From: Chlorobium sp.
GTDB taxonomy: Bacteria > Bacteroidota > Chlorobiia > Chlorobiales > Chlorobiaceae
DNA: 36,723 bases
Assembly (NCBI GenBank): GCA_005843815.1
Contig: SZYA01000063.1
Location: forward strand, 1-36,723
Direction: 5' to 3'
Positions 1 through 7,175 of this stretch are shown here, piece by piece; within the stretch, counting starts at the first letter, position 1, and each line of letters starts with the position of its first letter. Both the position numbers and the translations under genes were made by a program. The notes beneath the pieces were generated by a model. That model did not search any database and was not told the origin of the DNA. It saw only the letters and a program-made list of their open reading frames with translations.

Positions 1-420
1 ATCCGTCGAGGTGAGGGTGCCGCCAGTACTCAGGTTAGTCGCCAGGTTGCCCTCCGTCACGCTCGCGCTGCTCGTACCGCTGATCACGGCTGCATCATTC
101 GTGCCGGTCATCGTCACCGTCACCACCTGTGTCGTGCCGTCTGCCGCTGCTGCCGTGATGCTGTCGGTGTAGCTCGTGCCGCCGACAAACTCGTTGTGCG
201 CATTGTCTGCTGTGTAGCTCCAGGCTCCTGCCGTGTCGATGCTGAACGTCCCGTAGCCATTACTGCCGGCAACGTTCGTCTGCGCGGTAAAGAGGTTCGC
301 TGTGCCATCAACATCCGTCGAGGTGAGGGTGCCGCTGGCACTGAGGCTGGCAGCCACATTACCCTCCGTCACGCTTGCCGTGCTTGTGCCGCTGATCACC
401 GCAGCATCGTTCGTGCCCGT
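1..420 (-). repeat. Tandem VCBS-encoding repeat, 312-bp period
   Basis: Bases 1 to about 110 are strongly similar to about 313-422 (both begin ATCCGTCGAGGTGAGGGTGC on the plus strand), giving a 312-bp (104-codon) unit inside the adhesin gene. The encoded units share TSTD, the SVTEGN turn and the TGTNDAAVISG core typical of VCBS repeats. The array probably continues beyond base 1, so copy number cannot be judged here. Confidence 0.8.
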
Positions 421-3129
421 GATGCTGAACACTGCGGCAACCGTCTGCGTGGCGCTGCCATCCGTCACCTGTACCGTGAAGCTGTCGCTCACGCTGCTGC
501 TGGCGGTAAGTGCCTGGGTATCCGTATCGCTGTCGTTCAGCGCGTAGCTCACGATGTCTGTCGAGATCGTCAGCGTGGCCGTGCCATAAGTCCCGGTTTT
601 CGTGTAGGTGAGGCCGGTGTCCCTGGTTGCCCAGCCTGCCGTCACCATGGGTGCTGTATCGTAACTCGCCGTACCGTCCACGTCGCCTTTCGTCAGTGTG
701 ATGCTACTCGATGCAGTGCCTGTCGTTGCGTTCGACACGCCGCCTGCCTCCACCAGTGTTGCTGTCGCCGTCCCTGCTGTTATGGTGGGCGCTGCATTTG
801 TGGTAAAATTCAGCGTTATAGCATCGATTATGCCAGCAAACACATTGGGTGTACTCGCTTTGTCGGCGAGAACGCCACTGGCCATCTGCACAGAATAGGT
901 TGTGCCAACATGAAGGTCATTCGTCGGATTAATGGTAACAGTGTTTCCGCTGATTGTTACCTGAGAATCACCTACAGGAATAGTACGTGTATCGCTGGCG
1001 CCATCAGTGATAACTATATTCCCGGTACCAGCCTGAACATCTTCGCTGAACACCAATGCAATGTTACCGCCTGGAGCAATCGCTGTGGCATTATCGGCAG
1101 GAGTGGAGCTGGAGAGCGTCGGAGGAGTGATATCAGGCATACGCAAAACGACATCATTACCCGTGCCTCCTTTGTAGGAAATTTCACGAGATCTCCCACC
1201 TATGACAACCGTTGCCCCTTCTGCCAGACCGGTAAAGGTGCCAACAATTACATCGGTGCCATCATTAGCAATAATGGTAAAGGAATCTGTTGCACCAGGA
1301 ACAAAACTATTGAACGTCGTGATACTGAGCGTTGCTCCTGTCAGAGTGACTGTTCCGTTAACAATGGTTTGATCGTATTGGGTACCAGCAGTCGCACCAC
1401 CAATTTCGACGGAATAGATTGCGCCAGAAGAGAGAACAAGATTGTCGTCAATGGTAAAGGTATTTGCTGCACTCTCTATGCCCAGCTTGCCGCCGCTTTG
1501 TACCGTCGTTGCCCCACCAAATGCGCCACTGCCACCAAAGGCTGCGCCACTGGCAATGGTTGCCGAAGCGGCATTATTGAGAGCACCCGTAATGTTAAAG
1601 GCACCAGCCTCCACGATCAATACACCACTGGCGTAGTTACTGGTGCCGGAAAGGGTTAAAACTCCGGTACCTGTTTTGTATAATTTGGTAGGCACACTGT
1701 TAACTCCACTAATTGTGCCTGACAGGGTGACTGCATAGCTATTTTTGATCGTTCCACCGCCATTATAAGCATTCAGGACAATGTTGTTATCAATGGTAAC
1801 CCCGGAACCAGTGATCTCCAGCACATTGCTTGTACTTACAAGACTCGAGTTACGGCTTAGATAAATAGCGCCAGAGCCAAGGTTGTTATCCCCCGCAATT
1901 ATCAGGGTCGAATCCATCCCGGTAGCGCCAATGTTCGTTGTCGTATAAGTATTATTGGTGCCATTATTGGTGCCCGATAATGTCACGATTCCTCGTTCTA
2001 CACTTAACGCGCCATTACTTATCGCACCGCTCAGCGTAAGTAATGGTCCAGAAACATAAAATACTCCTTTCGAATTAGGTCCTCCCAAATCAACATTACC
2101 ACTCAGGGTGAAATCATTCGAACCACCGACGTACAACCGAGTGTTCGGCTCAAACCGAATGTTATTGGCTATCGTCGGCGCATTATTGTTTTTGTTAATA
2201 CCTATGGAGTAACTACTGGTACTCGTGGCCACTAACGTTGCATTACCAAAGGAGGTACTTGACTCCGCTTCGATAAAGCTGCCAAACATCCTGATATCAC
2301 CAGTGAAACCAGTGTTTGACGTTGAGGTAAATAACAAACTGCTACCACTCAAATTAGCAACTATGGTACCCGAACCCGCCAAAGGCGGCATGAGGTACAA
2401 ACCTTTTCCACTGGCACCTGTAAACGTCATGGTCAAGCCACTGCCCACCGTCAACGTCTTGTTTCCGCCTAAAGCTAATTGACCTTCCTGACGAATCGTC
2501 AGATTCTCTGTCAATGACAGATTGGCAGACAAATTGGATGAAGTATTGGTGAGAGAACTGTCGAATACCAGTGTTTGTGAACCTGTTATATCTGCCGCAG
2601 CAATTGCCACCGCCTCGCTGAAACTCACGCCGTCGTTTACATTTATCGTGGCTGTATCAGTTACATTGGTCACGTAGATGAAGTCGGAGGCAACCGTCAC
2701 ATCCGCTGTGACAGGTGCCCCATCACTCAAAGTAAAGCGAATGCTCGTGTCGCCCGAAGGTTTGGCATTTTTATAGGTGATATGCTTCATCACATCTTCT
2801 ACCAGTGCTTTGGTAGCCACTGTGCCGCCACTGGTAAAATTTACAGACAAGAGTCCGCCTGCATTGGTGAACGTTGCAAAAATACTCCCATTCGAGAGCA
2901 GATTGCCACTACTGACAGTAAAAAGCGCACCTGTGGTATTCAAGGCAAAAATATCGTCGCTCTTGGCGGTGCCCACACGCTGCACCGTCAAGCTCGCACC
3001 GGTCCACGTATCACCATAATCGGCATCGGAAATGGTCAGATCAGATCCCACATCCAGCGTCAGGGCTGTCGCTGCTGCTGTCCAGGTGACAGAACCGCCA
3101 GAAAGGTTATTAATGATTATGTTGGCCAT
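1..3129 (-). CDS. Giant repeat-rich secreted adhesin-like protein (3' end beyond window)
   Basis: The frame starting at an ATG at 3129 (MANIIINN) stays open for 1043 codons to base 1, so the stop and C-terminus are missing. Seen in the translation: an N-terminal segment of about 150 residues; beta-rich Gly/Ser/Thr/Asn repeats; an autotransporter-associated beta-strand unit near residue 485 (TGTGVLTLSGTSNY); a bacterial Ig-like segment near residues 665-775 (PPTLSSSTPADNATAI, then LVFSEDV); and VCBS-type repeats from about residue 780, with DAAVISGTS-ASVTEGN at about 908 and again at about 1011. There is no Sec signal peptide, which in this class usually means type I secretion through a C-terminal signal, here out of view. 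Adhesion or biofilm function is inferred from the domains. It is last in a minus-strand run after two-component genes and has its own box array and promoter. No clear Shine-Dalgarno precedes the ATG. The first third of the window copy (VCBS part) is more GC-rich than the middle. Confidence 0.85.
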   Translation of the reverse strand, partial: MANIIINNLSGGSVTWTAAATALTLDVGSDLTISDADYGDTWTGASLTVQRVGTAKSDDIFALNTTGALFTVSSGNLLSNGSIFATFTNAGGLLSVNFTSGGTVATKALVEDVMKHITYKNAKPSGDTSIRFTLSDGAPVTADVTVASDFIYVTNVTDTATINVNDGVSFSEAVAIAAADITGSQTLVFDSSLTNTSSNLSANLSLTENLTIRQEGQLALGGNKTLTVGSGLTMTFTGASGKGLYLMPPLAGSGTIVANLSGSSLLFTSTSNTGFTGDIRMFGSFIEAESSTSFGNATLVATSTSSYSIGINKNNNAPTIANNIRFEPNTRLYVGGSNDFTLSGNVDLGGPNSKGVFYVSGPLLTLSGAISNGALSVERGIVTLSGTNNGTNNTYTTTNIGATGMDSTLIIAGDNNLGSGAIYLSRNSSLVSTSNVLEITGSGVTIDNNIVLNAYNGGGTIKNSYAVTLSGTISGVNSVPTKLYKTGTGVLTLSGTSNYASGVLIVEAGAFNITGALNNAASATIASGAAFGGSGAFGGATTVQSGGKLGIESAANTFTIDDNLVLSSGAIYSVEIGGATAGTQYDQTIVNGTVTLTGATLSITTFNSFVPGATDSFTIIANDGTDVIVGTFTGLAEGATVVIGGRSREISYKGGTGNDVVLRMPDITPPTLSSSTPADNATAIAPGGNIALVFSEDVQAGTGNIVITDGASDTRTIPVGDSQVTISGNTVTINPTNDLHVGTTYSVQMASGVLADKASTPNVFAGIIDAITLNFTTNAAPTITAGTATATLVEAGGVSNATTGTASSSITLTKGDVDGTASYDTAPMVTAGWATRDTGLTYTKTGTYGTATLTISTDIVSYALNDSDTDTQALTASSSVSDSFTVQVTDGSATQTVAAVFSITGTNDAAVISGTSTASVTEGNVAASLSASGTLTSTDVDGTANLFTAQTNVAGSNGYGTFSIDTAGAWSYTADNAHNEFVGGTSYTDSITAAAADGTTQVVTVTMTGTNDAAVISGTSSASVTEGNLATNLSTGGTLTSTD

Positions 3130-3230
3130 GGAATATTGTGAGATAATTGTGCATTGAAATCGGTCAGAAACAGCAAAAGCTTATGCTCATGCTCCAGCAG
3201 AACTGAAGTATGGGGATGTGTAAATTCATC

Positions 3231-3258
3231 GCTATATCATAAGCAGCGGAGTGGTCAA
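3231..3258 (-). promoter_or_regulatory. Candidate promoter of the adhesin gene
   Basis: Read on the minus strand, TTGACC (3258-3253) is followed after 16 bp by TATAGC (3236-3231), about 100 bp upstream of the adhesin ATG. The -35 hexamer lies 18 bp downstream of the last TCACAAAACA box, the usual place for an activator site. This is a pattern match only. Confidence 0.4.
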
Positions 3259-3276
3259 AAAACGAATCGCAAAAAG

Positions 3277-3360
3277 TCACAAAACATCACAAAACATCAC
3301 ATTAAGATGATTTTTTGTGATGTTTTGTGATAGAGATCGTGTGTGATGTTTTTTTGACAC
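3277..3360 (-). promoter_or_regulatory. Array of TCACAAAACA boxes (candidate response-regulator sites)
   Basis: The 15-mer TCACAAAACATCACA occurs at 3277-3291 and, overlapping with an exact 10-bp offset, at 3287-3301. Its perfect inverse TGTGATGTTTTGTGA lies at 3316-3330, and a degraded inverse copy (TGTGATGTTT) begins at 3343. Ten-bp direct repeats match one helical turn, as is common for OmpR/PhoB-family sites, and the neighbouring gene encodes such a regulator. The 15-bp stem could also form an AT-rich hairpin that ends the RR1 transcript, so a dual role is possible. I found no further copy in the window. Confidence 0.6.
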
Positions 3361-3382
3361 AAAAACGACGTATTGCGGAACA

Positions 3383-4099
3383 TCAGATGCTGATAATATC
3401 AGCGGATAAACAGTACCCTTCACCATGGGATGTTTTGACGGGGAACTCACAGCCAGCCTCTTCGATCTTTTTGCGCAGACGGTAGATCATGGATTCAAGG
3501 GCGTGGCTCGCCTGTTCGGTCGAAGGGTAGTCAAGGATTTTCATGATATCCTGGCGGGCTACAATAGTGTTGCTGCGTGAGCTGAGTGAGGCAAGAAACT
3601 CAAACTCCTTGGAGGTCAGTTTAATGGAGTCGCCCTGGGGAGGGGTCAGTCTCCACCCCTTGCGTTCAAGTTTCCACAGCGCCAAAGTATCGGCCTCTCT
3701 CAGCAATTCCTGCTCAACAACCTCAGGCATCTCATCAAGACGCGCAGCAAGATTGGCAATGGTTGCAGCAAGCTCGCTGCAATCGACCGGTTTGACCAGA
3801 TAGAAATCAGCTCCGCATTTCAACCCTGCAAGCTTGTCGTCAAGTGTTGAGCGTGCCGTCAGCATGATAATCCACATACTGGTATTCTTTCGTACATATT
3901 CGGCAAGCACCAGACCGCTCTGGTCAGGAAGCCCGATATCGAGTACAGCAAGCAGGTATGTTTGCTGCGAGAGATGATAGTAAAACTCACCGGCCGAGGC
4001 AGCTCCGGTCACCTCATATCCGAGGAGTGTCAGGTATTCCACCATATTTTCAAGCAGATCCCTGTCATCTTCAACAATAATAATGCGTATTTGTTTCAT
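3383..4099 (-). CDS. OmpR-family response regulator (RR1)
   Basis: This 238-residue protein has a receiver domain at about 1-120 and a winged-helix DNA-binding domain at about 140-235. The receiver shows the acidic pair D11/D12, phospho-acceptor D54 in LDIGLPD, T81 and K103 in LVKP. The C-terminal half carries LTSKEFEFLASL and RLRKKIEEAG, typical of the OmpR/PhoB output domain. Its ATG is 12 bp after the stop of the kinase HK1, so the two are very probably co-transcribed and cognate. RR2 is almost identical in the receiver; the main difference is the linker at about 113-150. The box array and adhesin gene follow directly, making adhesin control the natural inference. No strong Shine-Dalgarno is seen, so translation may be coupled to HK1. 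Confidence 0.93.
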   Translation of the reverse strand: MKQIRIIIVEDDRDLLENMVEYLTLLGYEVTGAASAGEFYYHLSQQTYLLAVLDIGLPDQSGLVLAEYVRKNTSMWIIMLTARSTLDDKLAGLKCGADFYLVKPVDCSELAATIANLAARLDEMPEVVEQELLREADTLALWKLERKGWRLTPPQGDSIKLTSKEFEFLASLSSRSNTIVARQDIMKILDYPSTEQASHALESMIYRLRKKIEEAGCEFPVKTSHGEGYCLSADIISI

Positions 4100-4111
4100 T
4101 GAGCATCACTG

Positions 4112-6139
4112 TTAACCTGTTTCATCGTTCGTACTTTTCTCTACCGTATCGGCAAGGGGAAGGCGAACCGTCACCACCATAAGGTCGCCGCTTTTTTCAA
4201 GCCTAACAGAGCCATGATGCCGTTGAATGATCTCCTGCACCAGCCACAAGCCGAGGCCGGAGCCGTTGGTATGACGGCTGTTGCTGCCGCGCTGGTATTT
4301 TTTGAAAAGTTGTTCTGTCTCATTCGTCAAAATGTCGTTGCTTTGATTTTGTACCCTGATAACCACCTCTCCTCCCTCTCCGTGGCAATCAACCTCAATC
4401 GGAGAATCTGGCGGAGAGTATTTCTGCGCATTATCAAGCAGATTAAACAACGCGGTGGCAAGATAGTGTTTTTCAGCATTGATGGCATGGCTGGTGAGCG
4501 ATATGGCAAAGGTAAAGGTACGTTTCGGCCAGAGAGCGCGAACATCCTCAATTTCTGATGCCATGAATGGCGCTAAAAGAGTACGCACGCGTCCCTCCTT
4601 TTCCCGGGAATCAGAAAGCCGGCTTTTTTCAAGCGAAACCTCCATCACCTCAACCAGACGACGAACCGCACGTTTCATTTTATCAAGATCACTACTTTTT
4701 TCAGGGTATTGGCGGTTCACCCTCAGTTCCATGACATCAAGGGAGCTCCGAATAATGGAGAGAGGAGTTCGATATTCGTGCGACACCATAGTCAGAAATC
4801 GCTGCTGCCGTTCCGTTGCCACTCGCTCCATTGCAAGCTCCACACTTTTCAGCTCAGACTCCCTGAGTGCAGCCATTGCCCGTTTTTCCGTTTCCCGAAG
4901 CCTTTCTGCGAGAGCGAGTGTCATGAGTATAACATTGAGCAGAGAGGCATACTGGACATTATTGATGTTCCACAATTCAAGGGGAACCAGGCCAATCAGT
5001 TGCAGGAAACGCATAACAAAACCAAAATTGCTGATGCCGAATGCCAGAAAAAAAATTACGCCTTCGGGTTTATTGTTTTTTACAGCTTTATAACTCAGCC
5101 AACTGACCACAAAAAAGAGAAAAAGCACTCCCAGAGAGGTGAGGGGAGCTATCTCTACAGAAAATCCGAGAGGATTGGCAAGTACCGTAAGAGCGCCAAT
5201 AACCGCCATGAGCCGGAGGTAATGGCTGATTAATGGTGTAAGCTCTTCGGCAAACAGGCGGATTAAAAAAACTGAAAAGAGGAGTATTCCTCCACCCTTT
5301 CCAGTATCAGCGAGATAGTCGGAGATGAGATGGGCTGAGTTTGGCAGGATCAGAGTGAGAATACCACTTATTGAGATATAACTGACACAGACCGCCAAAG
5401 CATAGAGCGCGAAGTAAAGGAAAAGTCTATCCCGAATACGAAGAAAATAGATAAAGTTCAGCAGCGAGATCACGATAAAAATGGCCAGATAGCCGCCCTG
5501 AAACAGCATGTTGGTTTCAGTTTCACGAATCATATCCCTCGGCGTATGAACAGAGACCCCAAAATGCTGGGAACTGGTCGTCTGAACCCTGACGTAAATG
5601 GTGACAGGCGTTTCGAGAGGCAGTGACAAGGGAGCAAAAAAATTGAGTGTTGGCACAGGACGATCAGCGACGGGAATGTGGTCGCCAAGTTGTATCTGGC
5701 GCCAGGATGATGGCCTGGATGGGTCGATGCCTGACTGAATATAAACGGTTACATGATCGAGGTATAACGGGTAAAACCGCAACCATGCCTCTGCGGGAAA
5801 TCGGGAGGTACGAGTCAGCGTAAAGCGCAGCCAGACCGCTTTGTGGCTGTACCCATCGTTGAGATTACCCTTGAGTCGCTTGAAGCCGATGGCATTTTTT
5901 GGATCAAGAATGTCGGCAAGCGTCAATTTTCCTGAGAAATCATCGTACTTGGCAAAGTGTCCGGAAAGTTCAAGAGAGGGTTCACGGTCAAGAATGACGA
6001 CGGTTTGGGCCGCATGGGCCCGGAAACTGAAAAGAGAGAACACAACCATGGCAAGCAACAGCCTGGCTACCAAAATGGTCGTAACAAGTTTTTTTGGCAT
6101 CCCCAAATACATGAGTGCAGTGAGATTCATATTGCACAT
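4112..6139 (-). CDS. 7TMR-DISM-type sensor histidine kinase (HK1)
   Basis: This is a membrane sensor kinase of 675 residues. An N-terminal signal segment (about 14-44, ending AHA) is followed by a periplasmic beta-rich 7TMR-DISMED2-like domain (about 45-205), seven or so hydrophobic helices (about 215-412), a short coiled coil, a HisKA domain with H454 in MVSHEYRTPLS, and a HATPase domain with N570 (LFNLLDNAQKYS) and the G box GSGLGLWL at 626-633. DISMED2-type domains are thought to bind carbohydrate-like ligands; the ligand here is unknown. Start choice is unsure: AGGAGGAG lies at 6141-6148, too close to the ATG at 6139 and better placed for ATG 6130 (M4), while M14 would give a cleaner signal peptide. 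RR1 follows after 12 bp. It is paralogous to HK2 and HK3. Confidence 0.92.
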   Translation of the reverse strand: MCNMNLTALMYLGMPKKLVTTILVARLLLAMVVFSLFSFRAHAAQTVVILDREPSLELSGHFAKYDDFSGKLTLADILDPKNAIGFKRLKGNLNDGYSHKAVWLRFTLTRTSRFPAEAWLRFYPLYLDHVTVYIQSGIDPSRPSSWRQIQLGDHIPVADRPVPTLNFFAPLSLPLETPVTIYVRVQTTSSQHFGVSVHTPRDMIRETETNMLFQGGYLAIFIVISLLNFIYFLRIRDRLFLYFALYALAVCVSYISISGILTLILPNSAHLISDYLADTGKGGGILLFSVFLIRLFAEELTPLISHYLRLMAVIGALTVLANPLGFSVEIAPLTSLGVLFLFFVVSWLSYKAVKNNKPEGVIFFLAFGISNFGFVMRFLQLIGLVPLELWNINNVQYASLLNVILMTLALAERLRETEKRAMAALRESELKSVELAMERVATERQQRFLTMVSHEYRTPLSIIRSSLDVMELRVNRQYPEKSSDLDKMKRAVRRLVEVMEVSLEKSRLSDSREKEGRVRTLLAPFMASEIEDVRALWPKRTFTFAISLTSHAINAEKHYLATALFNLLDNAQKYSPPDSPIEVDCHGEGGEVVIRVQNQSNDILTNETEQLFKKYQRGSNSRHTNGSGLGLWLVQEIIQRHHGSVRLEKSGDLMVVTVRLPLADTVEKSTNDETG

Positions 6140-6242
6140 TCTCCTCCTGAACAGAAGAGGAGTTGCCGCTTGAAAAAGTGGTCGTATCGCCCGTAATTTA
6201 TGATAACAAAGAAGAAGTCCCCACTTTTCTGTAACAATTAAC

Positions 6243-6267
6243 TACCCCGCAGCAGAGCTACGGGGTA
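6243..6267. repeat. REP-like palindrome, copy 1
   Basis: TACCCCG and CGGGGTA form the outer stem of a 25-base near-perfect hairpin with an inner AGC/GCT stem and a 3-base loop. It aligns without gaps to copy 2, 46 bp away. It may act as a terminator for RR2 or be a dispersed repeat. Confidence 0.6.
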
Positions 6268-6288
6268 TACATTCATGTATAAGATTTT

Positions 6289-6313
6289 CTTCCCGAAGCA
6301 AAGCTCCGAGGAA
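6289..6313. repeat. REP-like palindrome, copy 2
   Basis: This 25-base element shares CCCG, AGCA, AGCT, CG and GG positions with copy 1, but its stem is imperfect. The matching length and shared core indicate a duplicated or dispersed palindromic element, not two chance hairpins. Confidence 0.5.
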
Positions 6314-6446
6314 TATGTCCTATAGCCATTTAAAACCATGGCGGGAGCTGCACCTATACCAATATCGATTCTTCGGGCTTCAAAGTACAAAAATCGGGGG
6401 GGGACTACTGATTTCTGTCAGGTAAAGGCTGTATGTGCCGGAAAAA

Positions 6447-7163
6447 TCAAATACTTATAATATCTGCGGATAAACAGTACCCTGTGCCATGGGAGGTTTT
6501 GACGGGAAACTCACAACCTGCCTCTTCAATTTTTTTGCGCAGGCGGGAGACCATCGATTCGAGTGCATGGCTCGCCTGTTCCGTCGAAGGATAATCAAGA
6601 ATTTTCAGGAGATCCCGGCGGGCCACAATGGTTTTTTTTCGGACATCGAGAGATGCAATAAATTCAAACTCTTTTGAGGTCAGTTTAATGGAGTCGCCCT
6701 TGGGAGTGATCAGTATCCACCCGCTACGCTCAAGTTTCCATGGTGCAGATGCCGGTTCCCATCTCTCCTCATCCTCTTCAGGAAACGCAGGCTTCTCATC
6801 AAAACGCGCAAAAACATTGGCAATGGTAGCGGCGAGTTCGCTGCAGTCAATCGGCTTGACCAGATAGAAATCAGCTCCGCATTTCAGCCCTGCAAGTTTG
6901 TCGTCAAGTGTTGAGCGTGCCGTCAGCATGATAATCCACATACTGGTATTTTTTCGTAAATATTCGGCAAGCACCAGACCGCTCTGGTCGGGAAGGCCGA
7001 TATCGAGTACAGCCAGCAGGTATGTTTGCCGCGAGAGATGATAGTAAAATTCACCAGCAGAGGCCGCTCCTGTCACCTCATAGCCGGCAAGCGTCAGGTA
7101 CTTCACCATGTTTTCGAGCAAGTCCCTGTCATCTTCGACAATGATTATTCGTTTCTGTTTCAT
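6447..7163 (-). CDS. OmpR-family response regulator (RR2)
   Basis: A 238-residue paralogue of RR1 with the same architecture: D11/D12, D54 (LDIGLPD), T81, K103 and a C-terminal winged helix. The receiver and DNA-binding parts differ from RR1 at only a few positions, while the linker (about 113-150, acidic EEDEERWEP) is clearly different. The recognition-helix area (STEQASHALESM, RLRKKIEEAG) is conserved between the two, so they probably bind the same DNA site. The ATG is 12 bp after the HK2 stop, the same spacing as HK1-RR1, which shows that the HK-RR pair was duplicated as a unit. Confidence 0.93.
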   Translation of the reverse strand: MKQKRIIIVEDDRDLLENMVKYLTLAGYEVTGAASAGEFYYHLSRQTYLLAVLDIGLPDQSGLVLAEYLRKNTSMWIIMLTARSTLDDKLAGLKCGADFYLVKPIDCSELAATIANVFARFDEKPAFPEEDEERWEPASAPWKLERSGWILITPKGDSIKLTSKEFEFIASLDVRKKTIVARRDLLKILDYPSTEQASHALESMVSRLRKKIEEAGCEFPVKTSHGTGYCLSADIISI

Positions 7164-7175
7164 TGAGCATCTCTG

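Larger units (their letters stand above)
6140..6446. other. Gene-free gap between RR2 and HK1
   Basis: This 307-bp gap holds two related palindromes (6243-6267 and 6289-6313) and a run of eight G at 6396-6403. I see no ORF of note and no TCACAAAACA box. The HK1 promoter must lie here or further upstream, but no convincing hexamer pair stands out. Confidence 0.7.

Noticed and set aside
196-1659. A 487-codon plus-strand ORF
   Set aside because: It is the shadow of the adhesin gene. Its product is Cys/Arg-rich and without domain logic, whereas the minus frame gives clear VCBS and beta repeats over 1043 codons.
4479-5093. A 204-codon plus-strand ORF within HK1
   Set aside because: Ser/Arg-rich antisense shadow of the kinase; the same shadow recurs in HK2 and HK3 because they are paralogues.
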